Source: Candidatus Olsenella pullicola
GTDB lineage: Bacteria > Actinomycetota > Coriobacteriia > Coriobacteriales > Atopobiaceae
Direction of reading: 5' to 3'
Assembly: GCA_019117265.1 (NCBI GenBank)
Contig: DXAB01000131.1
Span: 1 to 37,794, forward strand
DNA: 37,794 bases
The position numbers and the translations under genes are program-made. Every line of letters begins with the position of its first letter. Position 1 is the stretch's first letter. Below, piece by piece: positions 36,201 through 37,794 of this stretch. The notes under the pieces are model-generated. The model was not told the DNA's origin. It worked only from the letters and a program-made list of their open reading frames with translations, and did no database searches.

Positions 36201-37570
36201 GCGGCACTACCTACACCCTCAACGACACGGGCGTGACCCTACCCTCCGACGCCAGGCCGCAGCTGCTCTTCGACGACATCATCACCTCGGACGGAGTTGA
36301 CCGCGCCTCTGCGCTGAGGGAGCGCGTTGACAAGGAGCTCGGCGGGGCCGACCCCGCGCGTCAATACCAGATGAAGTACCTGGACCTCGTTGACTCCAAC
36401 AATAGCAACGCGTGGATTACCTCTGAGAACGGCATAGATATTTACTGGGCCTATCCCGAGGGAACCGACGAGAGCACGAACTTCTCGCTCCTGCACCTGA
36501 AGGGCCTTCACAGAGACGGTGCACAGTCCGGCTTTGACGTCACGGACGTCGACAGCTGCGACGCGGAGAACGTGACCATCGAGAATACTGCGCAGGGCAT
36601 CCGCTTCCACGTTGCTGCCGGGGACTTCTCCCCGTACGTGCTCACCTGGGAGCAGCACACCATCACCGCCTCGGCCGGTGAGGGCGGCAGCATCTCTCCG
36701 TCCGGCGCCGTGACCGTGGCCGATGGCGCTGACCAGGCCTTCACGTTCACGCCCGACGAGGGCTACGCGATCGCCGACGTGAAGGTCGACGGCGTGTCCG
36801 TGGGCGCGGTGAACAGCTACGCCTTCAGCGACGTGACCGGTGACCACACCATCGACGTGTCGTTCCGCGCGGCCCAGCACACCATCACCGCCTCGGCCGG
36901 TGAGGGCGGAACCATAACTCCCAACGGGGCCGTGACCGTGGCCGACGGCGCTGACCAGGCCTTCACGATCACGCCCGACGAGGGCTACGCGATCGCCGAC
37001 GTGAAGGTCGACGGCGTGTCCGTGGGCGCGGTGGACAGCTACGCCTTCGGCAACGTGACCGGTGACCACACGATCGAGGCGACCTTCGTTGCCGAGTCCG
37101 TGACGCCCCCGGCTCACGAGCACGTCTGGTCCGACTGGAAGCACGATGAGGCCGACCACTGGAAGGTCTGCGAGGAGTGCGGGGCCGTGAAGGACCGCTC
37201 CGAGCACGTCTTTGGCGCGTGGGAGCAGGTCGACGACGGCCTGTGGGAGCGCTCCTGCACCGTCTGCGGCTACGTCCAGGAGGGAACGACCCCCGTTGAC
37301 GACACCACCGGCGACACCGACGACACCGACGACACCGGCGACACCGGCGACACTGGCGACACCGACGACAACAACAATGTCGCCGACAACGATGACACCG
37401 GCGTCTCCGGCGACAACAACAATGCCGCCGACAACAACGAGGCCGGCGACGAGGCGATTCCTTACGCGGGCGACGATGCCAACACGACGCTGCCCGGGCT
37501 TCTCGCCGTGGGCGGGGCTGCCGTGGCTGCCGTGGCACTGACGCTGCGCGGGCGTCGCAACAGGGGCTAG
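33287..37570 (+). CDS. Large cell-surface protein with beta-helix and InlB-like repeats
   Basis: A 1427-residue secreted, probably wall-anchored protein. A signal peptide (1-31, ends SAALA) is followed by a right-handed beta-helix region opening with VYVSVNGNDTNNG and PVATLAHAVEIAHDGDTIYV (DUF1565-like) and continuing with many NG-S/T turns to about residue 700. Next come beta-rich segments (about 700-1120) and two near-identical 74-residue divergent InlB B-repeats (about 1123-1270). A segment with two CxxC pairs (CEEC, CTVC) and an Asp/Thr/Gly/Asn-rich tail follow. The end reads IPYAGDD, a hydrophobic helix and RGRRNRG, the layout of a sortase signal but without LPxTG. The ATG at 33287 follows AAAGGAAAGG. 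The middle is clearly AT-richer than both ends, suggesting mosaic origin. Adhesion or glycan binding is likely but unproven. Confidence 0.88.
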   Translation: MRNTEGSPRWLAVLLGVALLAGAAPLSAALAEEPASGDGQPGEEIVVQNETSGEAEQTSVDPRVAGAVYVSVNGNDTNNGLTDDAPVATLAHAVEIAHDGDTIYVMSDLTMSAPARYWDKNLTITSVGGPWTLTRCNDGFKMSSDTNLGGYNGAMIEVGNTGSLTITNLILDDNGNTEGTHYVQVAPHQKVDDDGNPMVDEDGNPVMEGGSTEIGGVLIPNSEIVQDGIIATYSRNVTITLGEGTQLKNYGGMSAVRVSGGTLVMQSGSQIFDDKEFDRAKGDKSDYGFAGAVWIQSGTFTLEEGASIHDTDGHAIYADGSGSSATVNGSIYSIASSSNAWNGTAGVAVHLRGGADLTLNGSISKISGSENGNAIYILGSVGAEESSCTMNDGSVLRDCSANITGIQLYGSGPASLTMNGEITGLQNTAIHMNEGSPSASTEGTLRCSIGQTGSVHDNGGSGYGTVTMQTINGTLDVYGKIIDNFSTSHAGICMAHNMFTTSVTLHDGAEVSRNYSTGGVAGINASFGSVTIEEGASVSDNVSLSATSDKGAGVYVSEGCLFVLNGGTVSGNVSAGDNAGVVVKLSNWSQDNWGSQAARAELNSGTIDGNVRNATVTTNADGVTAATEGGDQSSLVVTGGEKDYGYATRHLSVSNDVNIDYQNILFSRYGFNIENPANGVKLGNASTAAESAATAAYTDQQLATVVGSFWYETTAGTQLFSVSDLTYDADKPLYAALVATDETGAPVEGAAVPLYVVTPAADGSFSLNVPGQNATGYAVVFLQETPEEPTAKVVTVTPADLTVYEGGDGYSAVVGSDGATTENSLPHPMFRIEGVDDPTGLTFANETTNKSWTVVSDGDGYYHFEPAAGQDDVRVTYTNAAGEVVTSDQFDVSDVSETFAQYAVNLYLGENNLANLSAKQDDATYAVALGSGTLTVRAVEADDPSDVTSDIATAAPDDKLAADTALAVEPEGGTTYTLNDTGVTLPSDARPQLLFDDIITSDGVDRASALRERVDKELGGADPARQYQMKYLDLVDSNNSNAWITSENGIDIYWAYPEGTDESTNFSLLHLKGLHRDGAQSGFDVTDVDSCDAENVTIENTAQGIRFHVAAGDFSPYVLTWEQHTITASAGEGGSISPSGAVTVADGADQAFTFTPDEGYAIADVKVDGVSVGAVNSYAFSDVTGDHTIDVSFRAAQHTITASAGEGGTITPNGAVTVADGADQAFTITPDEGYAIADVKVDGVSVGAVDSYAFGNVTGDHTIEATFVAESVTPPAHEHVWSDWKHDEADHWKVCEECGAVKDRSEHVFGAWEQVDDGLWERSCTVCGYVQEGTTPVDDTTGDTDDTDDTGDTGDTGDTDDNNNVADNDDTGVSGDNNNAADNNEAGDEAIPYAGDDANTTLPGLLAVGGAAVAAVALTLRGRRNRG
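36653..37096 (+). repeat. Two 222-bp in-frame tandem repeats
   Basis: Copies begin at 36653 and 36875, each starting CAGCACACCATCACC. The 222-bp period equals 74 codons. They encode the two InlB-like modules of the surface protein. High nucleotide identity suggests recent duplication or ongoing exchange, so copy number may differ between strains. Confidence 0.85.
37301..37370 (+). repeat. Short GACACC/GGC repeats in the surface-protein tail
   Basis: Repeated 9- and 12-base units of GACACCGGC and GACACCGAC type encode the Asp-Thr-Gly spacer (TGDTDDTDDTGDTG). Units are multiples of three, so slippage would change spacer length without a frameshift. Confidence 0.7.
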
Positions 37571-37604
37571 CCTCCGCTCGACTCGACGCGCCCCCCGGTC
37601 TTCA

Positions 37605-37663
37605 TGAGCTGCCTCCCATTTCTTGGACATGGAAATAGAAGTCTGAGGAATGGGAGGCACTCC
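37605..37663. mobile_element. Relic of two facing IS ends / hairpin
   Basis: TGCCTCCCATT (37610-37620) is exactly complementary to 37649-37659, and the stem extends inward to about 19 bp in RNA with three G-U pairs. The 37 bases from 37605 align without gaps to the IS end at 37664 (26 of 37 identical), including CTTGGAC and AAATAG. It therefore looks like two ends of a related IS left after internal deletion, or a MITE-like unit. It may also act as a hairpin after the surface-protein gene. Confidence 0.55.
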
Positions 37664-37794
37664 TGAACTGCGCCCCAAAACTTGGACGCATAAATAGTAG
37701 CCGCTAGGCGGCGTCGCGAAGGGCCTGCTCCCGGAACTCCACCGGGGTCAGGCCCTTCAGCCCGACCTGGCGCCTCACGTGGTTCCAGTGGTGG
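37664..37794 (-). mobile_element. IS3-family insertion sequence, right end (partial)
   Basis: The terminal sequence begins TGAACTGCGCCCCAAAACTT at 37664, which resembles IS150-group IS3 ends (TGTACTG..CCCCAAAA..TTGGAC). The transposase reading frame ends 40 bp inside it. The rest of the element lies beyond the window, so its target duplication cannot be checked. Confidence 0.75.
37704..37794 (-). CDS. IS3-family transposase OrfB, C-terminal fragment
   Basis: On the minus strand the last 29 codons read ...HVRRQVGLKGLTPVEFREQAL... and end in TAG at 37706-37704. KLKGLTPVEYR-type endings close the DDE integrase domain of IS150-like IS3 transposases. Only this end is in the window, so intactness is unknown. 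Confidence 0.8.
   Translation of the reverse strand, partial: HHWNHVRRQVGLKGLTPVEFREQALRDAA

Noticed and set aside
37140..37290. Zinc ribbon indicating a DNA-binding function (two CxxC pairs)
   Set aside because: The segment lies outside the cell in a secreted protein; similar HxW..CxxC modules are common in gut bacterial surface proteins.

Overview
The window reads as a chromosomal segment of a high-GC Gram-positive bacterium. The best fit is the class Coriobacteriia (Olsenella/Atopobium/Collinsella type), an inference from gene content and style rather than a database match. The clues are GC-rich coding, frequent GTG starts, a division and cell-wall (dcw) cluster without ftsA that continues into pgeF-yggS-sepF-proC-yggT-divIVA, and TAnnnT-type -10 boxes. 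There are no rRNA or tRNA genes and no CRISPR array.

Layout. (1) 1-6270: an ADP-ribosyl-glycohydrolase-like macrodomain gene faces a three-gene ABC-2 exporter operon on the minus strand. The exporter is divergent from a NarL-type histidine kinase/response regulator pair. The gap between them holds two spaced perfect palindromes and a kinase promoter that appears to give a leaderless mRNA. (2) 6628-9250: pyrG (CTP synthase) and xerD (tyrosine recombinase). (3) 9221-12351: a small lipoprotein divergent from an 806-residue membrane-anchored TPR protein; neither is recognised. (4) 12624-28398: the dcw cluster mraZ-rsmH-ftsL-ftsI-murF-mraY-murD-ftsW-murG-murC-murB-ftsQ-ftsZ, all on the plus strand. 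murE, ddl and ftsA are absent. (5) 28399-32577: pgeF, yggS, sepF, proC, yggT and divIVA, closed by a strong intrinsic terminator. (6) 32637-37794: a probable accessory island with a small winged-helix protein gene, a 1427-residue cell-surface protein of mosaic composition, a short relic of paired IS ends, and the end of an IS3-family element that runs out of the window.

How the genes work together. PyrG supplies CTP. MurF, MraY, MurD, MurG, MurC and MurB make lipid II. FtsW and FtsI polymerise and cross-link it at the septum together with FtsL and FtsQ. FtsZ forms the ring, SepF probably anchors it in place of FtsA, and DivIVA marks poles and septa. MraZ probably represses its own operon through four repeats spaced exactly 10 bp.

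The most interesting non-coding signals are the paired palindromes before the kinase, the MraZ-box array, a two-tier stem in the ftsZ leader, a 17-bp interrupted stem before sepF, a CA-rich G-poor leader before ftsL, and short intergenic repeat families. No clearly novel defence or biosynthetic system is visible. The least explained coding parts are the 806-residue TPR protein with its divergent lipoprotein, and the regulator/surface-protein pair with an unusual sorting signal.
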